DNA of 5,577 nucleotides. It comes from Rhizobacter sp. (GTDB lineage Bacteria > Pseudomonadota > Gammaproteobacteria > Burkholderiales > Burkholderiaceae_C). Within the stretch, counting starts at the first letter, position 1. Each line of letters starts with the position of its first letter. The DNA lies in the NCBI GenBank assembly GCA_025351675.1, contig JANXVK010000306.1:1-5577 (forward strand), given 5' to 3'. Positions 5,433 to 5,577 of the stretch are shown here, one piece after another. The notes under the pieces were generated by a model that had not been told where the DNA came from, did not search any database, and saw only the letters and a list, made by a program, of their open reading frames with translations. The position numbers and the translations under genes are program-made.

Positions 5433-5577
5433 TGCCGGGCGAAGAGCAGGAGCGCTGGCGCCGGTTGAGCCGGCTGCTCGACGACGTGCTGGCCCGCGAC
5501 GGGCCGGACCGGGCGCGGCGCATTGCCGAATTGCGCGCCGAGGATGCGACGCTGGCCGACGACCTCGAGGCGCTGCT
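5432..5577 (+). CDS. N-terminus of a probable Ser/Thr protein kinase (cut by window end)
   Basis: The first 48 complete codons are visible, with one partial codon at the right edge. The segment QERWRRLSRLLDDVL followed by an Arg/Ala-rich helix and LADDLEALL fits the short helical region, written in relatives as RWxRLSxLLDxAL...LxxEVExLL, that precedes the catalytic domain in many bacterial PknB-type Ser/Thr kinases. None of the kinase motifs lie inside the window, so the call rests on this lead region alone. ATG 5432 was chosen because family members begin a few residues before the ERW block. The frame is open upstream to a GTG at 5258, but those residues look non-coding. In Burkholderiales such kinases often neighbour an ECF sigma factor; none is visible here. 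It diverges from rhlE. Confidence 0.5.
   Translation, partial: MPGEEQERWRRLSRLLDDVLARDGPDRARRIAELRAEDATLADDLEAL

Noticed and set aside
1..5577. CRISPR array, tRNA, rRNA, insertion sequence or defence genes
   Set aside because: No regularly spaced repeats, no tRNA-like arms or conserved rRNA stretches, and no transposase or nuclease motif found on either strand.

Overview
This is a GC-rich window, with most third codon positions G or C. It looks like a chromosomal housekeeping segment of a betaproteobacterium, most likely of the order Burkholderiales. The basis is the RhlE helicase, the RluA and RsgA proteins, and a TIP30-like oxidoreductase and EntS-type transporter in one tight operon. All of this is judged by protein likeness read by eye, so genus is not assigned. 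I see no transposase, integrase, tRNA, rRNA, CRISPR array or phage gene.

Layout. Bases 1-410 hold no recognisable protein gene, but contain a 13-codon ORF behind a perfect Shine-Dalgarno sequence and several GC-rich short repeats. rsgA, a circularly permuted GTPase of 30S ribosome maturation, runs rightward from 411 to 1508. Everything from 5004 down to 1513 runs leftward. First comes rhlE (DEAD-box RNA helicase), then after 56 bases a three-gene block with overlapping stops and starts: a TIP30-like NAD(P)-binding protein, an MFS exporter lacking its middle, and rluA (pseudouridine synthase). rluA and rsgA converge with only four bases between their stop codons. At the right edge, divergent from rhlE across about 427 bases, starts a rightward gene cut by the window end; its N-terminus resembles a bacterial Ser/Thr protein kinase.

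How the genes relate. RsgA (30S assembly), RluA (rRNA/tRNA pseudouridylation) and RhlE (RNA remodelling) all act on ribosomes or structured RNA, so this is loosely an RNA/ribosome-maturation neighbourhood. The oxidoreductase and transporter are probably passengers of the rluA operon.

The points most worth a second look are the internal in-frame loss of roughly 180-190 residues in the transporter, with translational coupling to rluA preserved; two overlapping inverted repeats at the predicted 5' end of the rhlE mRNA that could form alternative hairpins or a pseudoknot; a perfect 11-bp hairpin inside the first codons of the TIP30-like gene; and two candidate leader ORFs, upstream of rsgA and of the kinase-like gene. 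I found no convincing novel multi-gene system here.
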